NCBI GenBank assembly: GCA_027532555.1
Contig: JAPZTJ010000029.1
Span: forward strand, 23,877 to 87,876
Origin: Aquidulcibacter sp.
GTDB taxonomy: Bacteria; Pseudomonadota; Alphaproteobacteria; Caulobacterales; Aquidulcibacteraceae
Length of the DNA stretch: 64,000 nucleotides
Direction of reading: 5' to 3'
Part shown: positions 1-8,832 of the stretch, in pieces
Layout of the letters: each line of letters begins with the position of its first letter
Numbering within the stretch: position 1 is the first letter of the stretch
The notes under the pieces: generated by a model
Databases searched by the model: none
What the model was told of the DNA's origin: nothing
The model's input: the letters and a program-made list of their open reading frames with translations, nothing else
Position numbers and translations under genes: made by a program

Positions 1-1
1 C

Positions 2-58
2 GAGGGTGCCGTGGTTCAAACGGTTTGGCCTTTGTCGGCGATTGCCGCGAAATCCTGA
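2..58 (+). CDS. C-terminal end of a probable RegB/PrrB-like sensor histidine kinase (partial)
   Basis: Frame 2 is open from the window edge to a TGA at 56-58 and reads EGAVVQTVWPLSAIAAKS. The pattern GA-V-x-V-x-WP at the extreme end is the usual last strand of a histidine-kinase ATPase domain. A RegA-type response regulator starts 70 bases downstream on the same strand, which fits a regB-regA pair. Only 18 residues are visible, so the assignment rests on this short tail and on gene context. Confidence 0.4.
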   Translation, partial: EGAVVQTVWPLSAIAAKS

Positions 59-127
59 CCCTCAACGCAAAAAGGCCTGCGACGTCTTGTCACTTGCAGA
101 GTGGGCGGTTTGGGTCCAAAAAACGCC

Positions 128-682
128 ATGGCCGTAGACTTAGTCATCGAAGCACTACCCGATCGCTCCCTCCTCGTGATGGACGACGACGCGCCCTTGC
201 GCAATCGCTTGGCCCGCGCGCTGGAGAGCCGCGGCTTCTCTGTCAAGACAGCGGCAGGGGTTGAAGAGGCCCTGATCATTGCCCGCACTGACCCGCCAGC
301 ATTTGCCGTTTTGGACTTGCGCCTTGAAGATGGCTCCGGACTTTCAGTGGTGGAAGAATTGCATGTTCGTCGCCCCGATGCACGGGTGGTCATGCTAACT
401 GGCTATGGCAATATTGCCACGGCGGTTGCAGCCGTTAAAGCCGGTGCCATTGATTATCTGTCCAAGCCAGCGGACGCCGATGATGTCGTCAAGGCCCTTA
501 TGGCACAAAGCGATCATTTGCCAGACCCCCCTGCCAATCCGATGAGTGCAGACCGGGTACGCTGGGAACATATTCAACGGGTGTTTGAGCTTTGCGGACA
601 TAATGTGTCTGAAACTGCGCGCCGCTTAAACATGCACCGGCGTACATTACAGCGCATTTTGGCCAAACGAGCCCCGCGCTAA
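128..682 (+). CDS. regA: ActR/RegA-family two-component response regulator
   Basis: The 184-residue protein has an N-terminal receiver domain (acidic patch MDDD near residue 20, phospho-acceptor Asp in AVLDLRLEDGSG near residue 60, conserved Lys in YLSKPAD near residue 110). It ends in a short Fis-type helix-turn-helix (VSETARRLNMHRRTLQRIL). This two-domain layout without an AAA+ module, and the length, match RegA/PrrA/ActR, which control redox-dependent genes with the RegB kinase. The ATG at 128 is preferred over upstream in-frame codons because it gives the family length. No strong ribosome binding site is visible. The likely partner is the kinase tail at the window start. Confidence 0.85.
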   Translation: MAVDLVIEALPDRSLLVMDDDAPLRNRLARALESRGFSVKTAAGVEEALIIARTDPPAFAVLDLRLEDGSGLSVVEELHVRRPDARVVMLTGYGNIATAVAAVKAGAIDYLSKPADADDVVKALMAQSDHLPDPPANPMSADRVRWEHIQRVFELCGHNVSETARRLNMHRRTLQRILAKRAPR

Positions 683-781
683 AGCTTTATTCCTTGACGT
701 CGACAGCGCGCTCCATAACGATGGGGCAAAGGGATCGCGCAACCAGCGTAGAATCCAAACCATGCTCATAGGATTGTCATC

Positions 782-2242
782 TTGGAACATCTCGACGTGC
801 TAATTGTTGGTGCCGGCATTTCAGGCATCAGTGGGGCTTACCACTTAAAAAGCCAATGCCCCGGCAAAAGCTACGCGATTTTCGAAGGTCGATCTGCCAT
901 TGGCGGCACTTGGGACCTGTTCCGCTATCCAGGTATCCGGTCTGACTCCGACATGTATACGCTGGGCTTTTCCTTCAAGCCTTGGACGGAAGCCAAAGCG
1001 ATTGCAGACGGGCCTTCGATCCTGAACTATCTGCATGAAACCGCCGACGAGCATGCGATTAAGTCCAAAATCCGATTGAACCACCGCGTGGTTTCCGCAG
1101 CCTGGGATTCTTCGAGCGCGCGCTGGACGATTGATTACACCTCTGGCGAGAGCCAAGACAAAGGCCAGCTGACCTGCAGCTTCCTTTATATGTGCACCGG
1201 CTATTATAATTATAGCCAAGCCCACCGCCCGGAATTTGTGGGCGAGGAGAGCTTCAAGGGCCAGATCATCCACCCACAATTCTGGCCAGAAAATCTTGAT
1301 TATCGCGGCAAGAAGGTCGTGATCATTGGCAGTGGTGCCACAGGTGTCACCTTGGTACCTGCCATGTCCGGCCAAGCTGCACACGTCACCATGTTGCAAA
1401 GGTCGCCCACCTATGTGGTGTCGCGGCCGGGCGAAGATGCCTTTGCCAATAGCTTGCGCAAAATCTTGCCGAACAAGCTGGCTTATGGCTTGATCCGTTG
1501 GCGCAATGTGCTGTTCCAAATGTATTTCTACACCATGGCGCGCAAGCACCCGGCACAAGTTAAAGAACGGTTGTTGGGCCTATTGAAAGAAGAATTGCCT
1601 GCCGATTTCGACATGGCAAAGCATTTTACGCCAAGCTACAATCCTTGGGATCAGCGTCTGTGTTTGGTACCCGATGCAGACCTCTTCACGGCCATTAAGG
1701 CCGGCAAGGCCAGTGTCGTGACTGATTATATTGATCGCTTTGACGATGCAGGTATTGTCCTGAAATCTGGTGAGCGCATCGACGCCGATATCATTGTCAC
1801 GGCAACTGGGCTGCAGCTGCAAGTCTTGAGCGGCGTGCCGTTTCAGGTGGATGGCAAAGCCGTCGATTTCTCCAAAACCTTCTCTTACAAGGGTATGATG
1901 TATAGCGGCGTGCCGAACCTCGCCTCTGCATTTGGCTATACCAATGCGTCTTGGACCCTCAAGGCTGATCTAACGGCAGAATACATGTGTCGCCTGATCA
2001 AGCATCTCGATGCGACCGGGCAAACGACGTGCCTCCCAGAAAAGGGCATTGAGGCTTTAGAGCCTGCGCCTTGGCTCGACTTCTCATCCGGTTACGTCAC
2101 CCGCGCCATGGAGAGCTTCCCGAAGCAAGGCCATGTCGCCCCATGGAAAGTGCATCAAAATTATGCGCTCGATCTGATGGCGTTCCGATTTGGAAAATTG
2201 GAAGATGACGTGATGCATTTCTCCAAGCCAAAGGCCGCCTAA
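782..2242 (+). CDS. FAD/NADPH-dependent monooxygenase, Baeyer-Villiger type
   Basis: A 486-residue flavoprotein monooxygenase. It has an N-terminal FAD Rossmann motif (VGAGISG), the FRYPGIRSDSDMYTLGF segment typical of this family, the Baeyer-Villiger fingerprint F-x-G-x3-H-x3-W-P (FKGQIIHPQFWP, residues about 157-169) and a second NADPH Rossmann motif (IIGSGATGVTL). Such enzymes insert oxygen next to a ketone or oxidise heteroatoms; the substrate cannot be read from sequence. Translation appears to start at a TTG at 782 with an AGGA about 8 bases upstream, since no in-frame ATG precedes the Rossmann fold. It stands alone between regA and a second flavoprotein gene. Confidence 0.85.
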   Translation: MEHLDVLIVGAGISGISGAYHLKSQCPGKSYAIFEGRSAIGGTWDLFRYPGIRSDSDMYTLGFSFKPWTEAKAIADGPSILNYLHETADEHAIKSKIRLNHRVVSAAWDSSSARWTIDYTSGESQDKGQLTCSFLYMCTGYYNYSQAHRPEFVGEESFKGQIIHPQFWPENLDYRGKKVVIIGSGATGVTLVPAMSGQAAHVTMLQRSPTYVVSRPGEDAFANSLRKILPNKLAYGLIRWRNVLFQMYFYTMARKHPAQVKERLLGLLKEELPADFDMAKHFTPSYNPWDQRLCLVPDADLFTAIKAGKASVVTDYIDRFDDAGIVLKSGERIDADIIVTATGLQLQVLSGVPFQVDGKAVDFSKTFSYKGMMYSGVPNLASAFGYTNASWTLKADLTAEYMCRLIKHLDATGQTTCLPEKGIEALEPAPWLDFSSGYVTRAMESFPKQGHVAPWKVHQNYALDLMAFRFGKLEDDVMHFSKPKAA

Positions 2243-2299
2243 GAGGTCTTAGCGGCGTCTGGATGGACAGGGCTGGCCAACACCTGCCATGATTGTGCG

Positions 2300-3547
2300 A
2301 TGATCGAGTCCTCCATCGAAGTCCCTCCCCTGCCCGTTATTGTCATCGGTGCAGGCCCTGCCGGTCTATTTGCCGCTGAATATCTGGCAAAGGCTGGCCA
2401 CAAGGTGCATGTCTATGACGGCATGGCATCGGTGGGTCGAAAGTTTCTGTTAGCAGGGCGTGGCGGCCTAAATCTCACCCACAGCGAAGCACTCGTACAA
2501 TTCAAACCGCGCTATGGTGCGTCGCGGGAGTGGACGGGGCCTTGGCTAGACGCGTTTCCGCCCGATCGCCTTAGAGCTTGGGCTGAAGATCTCGGCCAGC
2601 CCCTATTTGTCGGGTCCAGCGGGCGCGTATTCCCCCGAAGCCTCAAGGCATCACCCCTTCTGCGCGCATGGCTTCGGCGACTTCAAGACCTTGGCGTCAC
2701 CATCACCACCGGCGCGCGCTGGACAGGTTTCTCAGAAACCGGAGCCGCTCAATTTTCCCATCGCGACGGGTCAAGCAGCGAGCAAGTCGGCTCTGCCATC
2801 CTGTTAGCTCTCGGAGGCGCGTCTTGGCCAAAGCTCGGCGCAGATGGTGCTTGGACTTCTGTTTTAGACCAAGTTGGCGTGGGCATTACCCCGTTGGAAG
2901 CTTCTAATGTCGGCGTAAAGGCAGCATGGACAGAGACTTTGAAGTCAGGGTTTGGTGGTGCAATTTTAAAGAATGTCGAAGTTCGTCTCGGTGACGCGCG
3001 CGCGCGTGGCGATCTGGTCATCACAGAAACCGGCCTTGAAGGTGGACCCATTTATGCTTTGTCACCTGCCCTTCGCGAGGCCTTAAAGCACAGCACGTGT
3101 CAAATCCAGATTGATCTGCGACCCGATATTGAGACAGAAGCACTTGCCCAGCGGCTCGTGAAAGCCAAAGCCGGTCAGTCGATTTCGACGGCGCTGAAGA
3201 GCCATTTGAAGCTGGCACCTCCTGCCATTGCCCTGATGCGTGAGGCTACCGGCAATAAGCTACCCGTCACCGCTGTGGGTCTCGCGCGCTTGATCAAATC
3301 ACTCCCCATCGAGCTTACAGGTCTTGCTGGACTAGAGCGCGCCATTTCAACGGCTGGCGGGATTAATCCGGATAGTGTCGACGAGCAGCTAATGCTGACA
3401 GCACGCCCGGGGGTCTTTGTTGCTGGCGAAATGCTCAACTGGGATGCCCCAACCGGGGGCTATCTTTTGCAGGCCTGCTTCTCAAGCGCCGTCTTGGCAG
3501 CCAAGGGGCTCGACGCTTGGGTCCGAAAGGGTGTGGATCAGAGCTGA
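2300..3547 (+). CDS. BaiN/RdsA-family NAD(P)/FAD-dependent oxidoreductase
   Basis: A 415-residue flavoprotein of the HI0933/BaiN family. FAD binding is shown by VIGAGPAGLFAAE near the N terminus and by the diagnostic GRKFLLAGRGGLNLTHSE segment at about residues 50-67. The C-terminal GEMLNWDAPTGGYLLQACFSS is the family's closing FAD-contact motif. Members are widespread and mostly uncharacterised (one clade acts on bile-acid derivatives), so no substrate is assigned. The 3' end overlaps the convergent nagA gene by 10 bases. Confidence 0.8.
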   Translation: MIESSIEVPPLPVIVIGAGPAGLFAAEYLAKAGHKVHVYDGMASVGRKFLLAGRGGLNLTHSEALVQFKPRYGASREWTGPWLDAFPPDRLRAWAEDLGQPLFVGSSGRVFPRSLKASPLLRAWLRRLQDLGVTITTGARWTGFSETGAAQFSHRDGSSSEQVGSAILLALGGASWPKLGADGAWTSVLDQVGVGITPLEASNVGVKAAWTETLKSGFGGAILKNVEVRLGDARARGDLVITETGLEGGPIYALSPALREALKHSTCQIQIDLRPDIETEALAQRLVKAKAGQSISTALKSHLKLAPPAIALMREATGNKLPVTAVGLARLIKSLPIELTGLAGLERAISTAGGINPDSVDEQLMLTARPGVFVAGEMLNWDAPTGGYLLQACFSSAVLAAKGLDAWVRKGVDQS

Positions 3548-4677
3548 ACGCCGCCCTGCCATACCTGCACCAGATTGGCATCGCCATCCAATTGCACAAA
3601 GTCAGCCCGCGCGCCCACCACCAGCCGACCAACATGGCCTTCTAGGCCCATGGCCCGCGCCGGGGTATGGCTGGCCATCTGCAACGCCCCGGCCAGTTCA
3701 ACACCGACCTGGCGCATCATGACGCCAATCGCATCGTTCAGGGATAAGTTCGAGCCGGCTAACACTCCGTCGGGGGTGTAACACGTCAGCCCGCGCGCAA
3801 AGATCTTCTCGCCCTTCAACTCAAACCAATCTTGGTCTGAGCCCAAAGTTGGCATGGCGTCACTGACCAAAACCGCGCGCTCGGGTCCAAGCAAACGGGC
3901 CACAAGAGCCATGTTGGCGACATGAACATGCACCCCATCGGCAATCAAGCCCGAGAAGGAGGTTGCGCTCAATAGGGCCGCTCCAACGACACCCGGAGCA
4001 CGGCTGGATAGCTGGCTCATCGCATTAAAAATGTGGGTGAAACCCCGAAGCCCTTCGGCCTCTGCTGCGACGATTTGCTCATAACTCGCATCAGTGTGGC
4101 CAGCAAAAACGATCGCACCTCGCCGAACCAGTTCTGCAATCGCGCCCTTTGGCGCGGTTTCTGGTGCCAAGGTGATTAAAGTCTTTCCCCGCTTTAAGCG
4201 GGTCAGTAATTCAATCGCTTGTTGGTCGAGGACTTTAAACTTCGAGGCGTCATGCACGCCTTTTCGGCCGGCATTCAGGAAAGGCCCCTCAAGGTGAATC
4301 CCAAGGATCCCCGGCACCCCGGCCTCAATCGCTGCATCGACGGCCTCAATCGCTTGCGCGATCTTGTCCAAGTCATCCGAGATCAAGGTTGGCAGAAGCG
4401 AAGTTGTACCAAACTTAGCATGGGCTCTTGCGATGGTCGCAATGGTTTCCACGCTCGGCGCATCATTAAACAAAGCCCCACCACCGCCATTGACCTGAAT
4501 ATCAACAAAGCCTGGCGCGAGGGTGTCCCCGTTCAGATCAACTCGATGATAGCCCGCCGGTATGGCTAAGTCGGGCCCAATCGCTTCAATTCTGCCGGCG
4601 GACGCCAGCAAGGTCTGACCCTCAACGAGGGTGTCGCCAAGAGCCAAACGACCATTCTGGAAGACGTAAGTAGTCAT
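3538..4677 (-). CDS. nagA: N-acetylglucosamine-6-phosphate deacetylase
   Basis: This 379-residue amidohydrolase removes acetate from GlcNAc-6-phosphate in amino-sugar catabolism and cell-wall recycling. Family motifs appear in order: PGFVDIQVNGGGG (N-terminal sheet and start of the barrel), HLEGPF with the metal-binding Glu, FAGHTDAS, FTHIFNAMS and LVSDAM. Length is normal for NagA. The start overlaps the stop of the upstream SIS gene by 4 bases (4674-4677), so the two are translationally coupled. The neighbour would convert the glucosamine-6-phosphate produced here. Confidence 0.92.
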   Translation of the reverse strand: MTTYVFQNGRLALGDTLVEGQTLLASAGRIEAIGPDLAIPAGYHRVDLNGDTLAPGFVDIQVNGGGGALFNDAPSVETIATIARAHAKFGTTSLLPTLISDDLDKIAQAIEAVDAAIEAGVPGILGIHLEGPFLNAGRKGVHDASKFKVLDQQAIELLTRLKRGKTLITLAPETAPKGAIAELVRRGAIVFAGHTDASYEQIVAAEAEGLRGFTHIFNAMSQLSSRAPGVVGAALLSATSFSGLIADGVHVHVANMALVARLLGPERAVLVSDAMPTLGSDQDWFELKGEKIFARGLTCYTPDGVLAGSNLSLNDAIGVMMRQVGVELAGALQMASHTPARAMGLEGHVGRLVVGARADFVQLDGDANLVQVWQGGVQL

Positions 4678-5708
4678 TGTGTTTCTGTGACTTTATTCAG
4701 CCAAGGTGGCGCATCGGGGTTTCGCCCACGTGCGCGGGCTAAGGCCTCTGCACAGGCATAAAAGGAAGAGACCTGGCACAATGGCGCAACCAGTGGATGA
4801 AGCCCCGACAATGTTGGTAACTCAATGGCACCAGGAAGCGGCCCACCCGAAGCAAACACGCGGGCTTGGCGGGCTGAGAACTCCTCGCTTAAGGCCGGGA
4901 AACTGGCTGCGGCTTCATCCATGGGGGAAATCATGATCACGGGGAAGCCCGCCCCAACAATCGCCATGGGCCCATGGCGAACTTCGGCAGCTGAAAAGGC
5001 TTCCGCATGCAGGGCGCTCGTCTCTTTCAGTTTGAGGGCCATCTCATGAGCAATCCCAAAAGTTAAACCTCGACCGATTACAAACAGACTTTTGGCATCC
5101 AAAAGCGCATCACCGAGCTTGGACCAATCGCGCGCAAAGGCGTCGCTGATGTGATCACCAGCTTGTTCTAACGCGCTAAGAAGCTCTTGGTCCTCGCTCC
5201 ACTCAGCGACTAAATGAACGATGGCAGACAGCGAAGCAATGTAGGATTTGGTAGCAGCAACCGCCAATTCAGGACCGGCGTGAAGCGGCACGAACACATC
5301 AGCGGCTTTGGCAGCAGGGGATTCTGCATCATTGACCATCGCTACAACAAAAGCGCCCGCCTCCTTTGCGAAAGCGATGGACGTCAAAATGTCCGGGCTC
5401 TTCCCGGACTGCGAGATGACCAGAAACAGCGCGCCATCTAAGTCGCTGAGCGGTTTGCCAAAGATCGACGAGGTGGAAGGCGCATGCGAGGCGACCAGGA
5501 CGCCAAGTCGTGTTTCAATCGCATATTTGCCAAAGCCTGCTGCATGGTCGGACGACCCGCGCGCGCAGGTCAGAACAAGGCGGGGCCTGTTCGCGCGCAA
5601 ACGCGCGCCCAAGCTTCTCATCAGGACCTTATTCGCTTGAAATTGGCGGCGAACAACCTGACCGGCATCATGTGCCTCAGACCACATCAAGGTGCTGGAA
5701 TGATTCAA
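4674..5708 (-). CDS. nagB2: SIS-domain glucosamine-6-phosphate deaminase (AgaS/NagB-II type)
   Basis: A 344-residue protein with two SIS (phosphosugar isomerase) domains but no glutamine amidotransferase domain. The first has CARGSSDHAA and SQSGKSPD; the second has GRGLTFGIAHEMALKLKE and AEVRHGPMA. This is the NagB-II/AgaS architecture, which replaces classical NagB in many Proteobacteria and yields fructose-6-phosphate and ammonia. The TTG start at 5708 has an AGGAG Shine-Dalgarno about 8 bases upstream; an internal ATG seven codons on is an alternative. The gene leads the nagB2-nagA operon. Confidence 0.82.
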   Translation of the reverse strand: MNHSSTLMWSEAHDAGQVVRRQFQANKVLMRSLGARLRANRPRLVLTCARGSSDHAAGFGKYAIETRLGVLVASHAPSTSSIFGKPLSDLDGALFLVISQSGKSPDILTSIAFAKEAGAFVVAMVNDAESPAAKAADVFVPLHAGPELAVAATKSYIASLSAIVHLVAEWSEDQELLSALEQAGDHISDAFARDWSKLGDALLDAKSLFVIGRGLTFGIAHEMALKLKETSALHAEAFSAAEVRHGPMAIVGAGFPVIMISPMDEAAASFPALSEEFSARQARVFASGGPLPGAIELPTLSGLHPLVAPLCQVSSFYACAEALARARGRNPDAPPWLNKVTETQ

Positions 5709-5812
5709 AGGGGCTCTCCTAATGTAGCCTCATGTGACGTGACTCGCCACAGGAGCCCAGCTATCTGCTAGATGGTCTTGATAAAAGTTTTTTGAAGTGA
5801 GGAGCTATAACC

Positions 5813-6214
5813 ATGGCCTATTGGCTGTTGAAGAGCGAGCCCGATAGTTTCTCATGGGCTGACCAAGTGGCGCGGGGCGATGCGGGTGAACCATGGACTG
5901 GCGTGCGCAATCATCAGGCCAAGAACTTTCTGAAACAAATGGCGGTTGGGGACTTGGCCTTCTTTTATCATACCGGCGATGAGAAGCAGATCGTCGGCGT
6001 AGTCGAAGTGATCAAGACCGCCTATCCAGACCCAACGGATCCTGCGTGGTTTGCAGTTGATGTTGTTGCGCGCGAGCCATTGAAGAGGCCTGTCTCGCTA
6101 GCGCGCATCAAGGCCGACCCAGCCTTGTCAGAGCTCGCTTTGGTGAAATCGCCCCGTCTTTCCGTCCAGCCCGTATCAGACGACCATTGGCACCATCTCT
6201 TCAGCATGGCCTAA
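5813..6214 (+). CDS. EVE domain-containing protein
   Basis: A 133-residue, single-domain EVE (PUA-like fold) protein. It begins MAYWLLKSEPDSFSW, the signature of this family, and has the aromatic-rich AFFYHTGDEKQIVGV strand that lines the pocket for modified bases. Stand-alone bacterial EVE proteins are thought to bind modified nucleic-acid bases; here the role is unknown. A clear GAGGAG ribosome binding site lies about 7 bases before the ATG. The gene is divergent from nagB2 and its last 4 bases overlap the convergent gtrA-like gene. Confidence 0.9.
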   Translation: MAYWLLKSEPDSFSWADQVARGDAGEPWTGVRNHQAKNFLKQMAVGDLAFFYHTGDEKQIVGVVEVIKTAYPDPTDPAWFAVDVVAREPLKRPVSLARIKADPALSELALVKSPRLSVQPVSDDHWHHLFSMA

Positions 6215-6636
6215 TTGGATTTAGCTTTGAATATCCGTCCATAGGCTAGGAAGTTGAAGGTTGACGCCACAATTGTGCCAGCTGCCATTGCAAACAGCAG
6301 GGGAAGGGTCGCGAAAGTGGCACCGACAAAAACCAGATAATTGATTAAAAGGCCAATCAGGCTTGCGGCCACATAAGCAACCACTTCCTGTAGACTGGGC
6401 CAGCCTGTTGCGGCAAAGGTTGCTTGCCGGTTGAGCACAAAGGTGAAGAGCACCACCACAATCAAAGACAGCGCGCGGCTGAGATAGACATCAAGGCCGA
6501 GGTGAACCAAAGCCAAGACCAGACCTGCATCCAAGACAAAAGCCAAACCGCCCACCACCACAAATCGGAAGATGCGGGCCGAAGTGGAGGAAGCTGTAAA
6601 GAGATCTGATAGCTTCACACCGGAACTTTCTTGCAA
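6211..6636 (-). CDS. GtrA-family membrane protein
   Basis: A 141-residue protein with four predicted membrane helices. It opens with FRFVVVGGLAFVLDAGLVLALV and ends with TFNFLAYGRIF, the typical GtrA head and tail. GtrA proteins are proposed to move or present polyprenyl-linked sugars for surface glycosylation. No ATG precedes the first helix; a TTG at 6636 or a GTG at 6618 must serve as start. It is divergent from a GT-C-type membrane protein, which would fit a shared role in lipid-linked sugar transfer. That link is inference. Confidence 0.8.
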   Translation of the reverse strand: MQESSGVKLSDLFTASSTSARIFRFVVVGGLAFVLDAGLVLALVHLGLDVYLSRALSLIVVVLFTFVLNRQATFAATGWPSLQEVVAYVAASLIGLLINYLVFVGATFATLPLLFAMAAGTIVASTFNFLAYGRIFKAKSN

Positions 6637-6829
6637 TTTGGCCGATTAGGAGCCGACGGAGAGTAGCAGCGACAAAGCCGCTGAGACATAAGATTGTATC
6701 AGCCCCCGTTCTTCATCGCAGATTCAGGCTTCTGTGTCAGATGGAATTCCCACATGCCAGGTTCTGTTCATAAACCGCAGCGCACTTTATGCAGTTCTGG
6801 TGCGACGTAACCTGCGGTGTCCCAAGTCG

Positions 6830-8632
6830 ATGTCTCTTGCTGAATCTTCAAATCCGACTGAACAGCCCCCTAAGACTTCACCAGTCAGGCTTTTATTTCG
6901 CCTCGTTCTTGTTGGCGCGATTCTGATTGCGTCCTATCAGATGCTTAGTCCCTATTGGACGCGCGTTTCGACGTGGAACTTGTCCGATAATGACGATGCC
7001 ATGCGGGTGCTTCAGGTACGAGACTGGTTGGCTGGGCAAGCCTGGTTTGACGTCTCCCAACACCGGTTTACCGAGCATCCTATCAGCAACATCCATTGGT
7101 CTCGCATTGCCGACCTACCGCTTGCTTTGACGACGCTGATTACCAGCCTGATGTTTGGCCAATCCATGGGTGAAAAGGCTGCAGCCTTCTTCACGCCGAT
7201 GTGGCTGGGTTTGGTCTATGTGATCATTGCAGCAAAAGCGTCAGTTGCCTTGGGCGGGAAAAAGGCATTCTTGCCCGCGATCTTCCTCATAAGCTGTGCG
7301 CCCGCCGTTTTGCCTTATTTCTTGCCCGGGCGGGTTGATCACCACGGACTACAGCTTCTTTTTCTTTCGGCAGCCTTGTGGGGATTGATTGCTGGTGGCG
7401 CACGGATGGCCGTTTTGAGCGGGATCGCCATCGCCTTGGGCATTGGCGTTGGCTTAGAAGCGCTACCGTTACAGATTGTGTTGATCGGCTGGGTCGCGCT
7501 GCGCTGGGCCCTGCGCGGGGCAGCCGTACAAGATGAAACGCGCTGGTTTGCTGCTAGTCTCGGCCTGGGCCTCGCCATCTGTTTTGTCGCCACCGTGCCA
7601 GAAGCGAAATGGGCCGCCCCGGTTAATGACGCAATTGGTCGGGGCCATGCCGTTTTGGGCTTGGTTGGTGGTCTCCTCTTGGCCGTTGCGACCTTTTTCC
7701 CGACCGCACGTCTAGGCTCTAAAGACGGCATTGTTGTGCGCCTTGTCCTGCTGATAATGATTGGTGGCATTGTACTGGCAGGCGTGCGCTACTTCCCAGA
7801 AGTCATTGTGCCGCCTTATGACCAGATTGACCCGCTGTTGAAGCGACTTTGGCTGAATAATGTCACCGAAGCCGCACCAATGATGAAGGCGAAGTTGAGC
7901 GCGATCCTCGGGGTGACTTTGTTTCCGGTCTTAGCCGGAATTGCCAGCATAATTGCGCTCCTTTGGGCGAAGGACAAAGAGCGGGACTTGTGGATCCTGG
8001 CTGCGTTGACAATTTTTGTTTCCGTCGCCTTGGCTGTTTTCTGGCAAGGAAGAGCGGCTGGTCTTGCGACCACGGTTTCTGGGATCATGGCCGCCGCCCT
8101 GATTGGCAAACTGATGGAGCAGGTCAACTTCAAGACAGCACTCATCGCGGCTCTCATTGTCAATCCAATTATCCCGGGCTTTGTTGGCTCAAAAGTCGCC
8201 GAATATTTTGAGCCCAAGATCAGCAAGTTTTCAACCGGCGGGGGCTCAGGCTGTTTTACCGAACGGGCCTTTAGCGGCCTTAAGGCACAGTCTCCCGGTC
8301 TGGTTGTGGCTCCCATTGATATGGGCTCGCGCATTTTGTTGACGACCCAGCACCGGGTTCTTGCTGTCCCCTATCACCGCAATAACAAGGGCAATTTAGC
8401 CTCCTACCGCTTGTTCATGGCCCAGCCAGATGTCGCCAAGACCATGGCGAAGGATCTTGGTGCATCTTATTTGGCGATTTGTACTAAATCGGCAGAGGTC
8501 GCTATTTTGTCGCGCGAGGCGCCTAAGGGCTTAATGGCTGAACTTAGGGATGGACGTGTTCCCGCTTGGCTAACCCCGATTGAAAAGCCGAAAGGCTCGA
8601 ACGTGCAAGCTTTCAGGGTAAATCTTGACTAA
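6830..8632 (+). CDS. polytopic membrane protein, probable GT-C-type glycosyltransferase
   Basis: About 600 residues with roughly ten or more hydrophobic helices and a C-terminal soluble region. After the first helix comes a loop with DNDDAMRVLQVRDWL and HRFTEHPISNIHWSR, and later GRVDHHGLQ. An acidic motif in the first external loop followed by a histidine-containing loop is characteristic of GT-C enzymes such as STT3/PglB and PMT, which use lipid-linked sugars. I cannot assign donor or acceptor. The ATG at 6830 was chosen because it leaves a short cytoplasmic N terminus; a GTG at 6734 would add 32 poorly supported residues. Confidence 0.6.
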   Translation: MSLAESSNPTEQPPKTSPVRLLFRLVLVGAILIASYQMLSPYWTRVSTWNLSDNDDAMRVLQVRDWLAGQAWFDVSQHRFTEHPISNIHWSRIADLPLALTTLITSLMFGQSMGEKAAAFFTPMWLGLVYVIIAAKASVALGGKKAFLPAIFLISCAPAVLPYFLPGRVDHHGLQLLFLSAALWGLIAGGARMAVLSGIAIALGIGVGLEALPLQIVLIGWVALRWALRGAAVQDETRWFAASLGLGLAICFVATVPEAKWAAPVNDAIGRGHAVLGLVGGLLLAVATFFPTARLGSKDGIVVRLVLLIMIGGIVLAGVRYFPEVIVPPYDQIDPLLKRLWLNNVTEAAPMMKAKLSAILGVTLFPVLAGIASIIALLWAKDKERDLWILAALTIFVSVALAVFWQGRAAGLATTVSGIMAAALIGKLMEQVNFKTALIAALIVNPIIPGFVGSKVAEYFEPKISKFSTGGGSGCFTERAFSGLKAQSPGLVVAPIDMGSRILLTTQHRVLAVPYHRNNKGNLASYRLFMAQPDVAKTMAKDLGASYLAICTKSAEVAILSREAPKGLMAELRDGRVPAWLTPIEKPKGSNVQAFRVNLD

Positions 8633-8647
8633 TTGGGAATCGGTGGT

Positions 8648-8657
8648 TGATCCCCCG
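8648..8657 (+). repeat. isolated iteron-like element TGATCCCCCG
   Basis: The sequence TGATCCCCCGTCA occurs in the gap between the GT-C gene and the propeller gene. It matches the iteron half next to repA at 10739-10748. It may be a stray RepA-binding site. Confidence 0.3.
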
Positions 8658-8832
8658 TCATTGGGCAGGCTCGGCGTCACTTGCAAAGATCCGAGCCCAG
8701 AAAATCGTTGATTCTATAAGCATTATTATCCAGCGAGCCGTACGCCCTTTCCCGCCTGAGCTGATTTGATTCGGGGTATTGCACACCGCCGCCCGATTGT
8801 GTTTGAAGGTATAGACAGATTAGGAGACGCCA

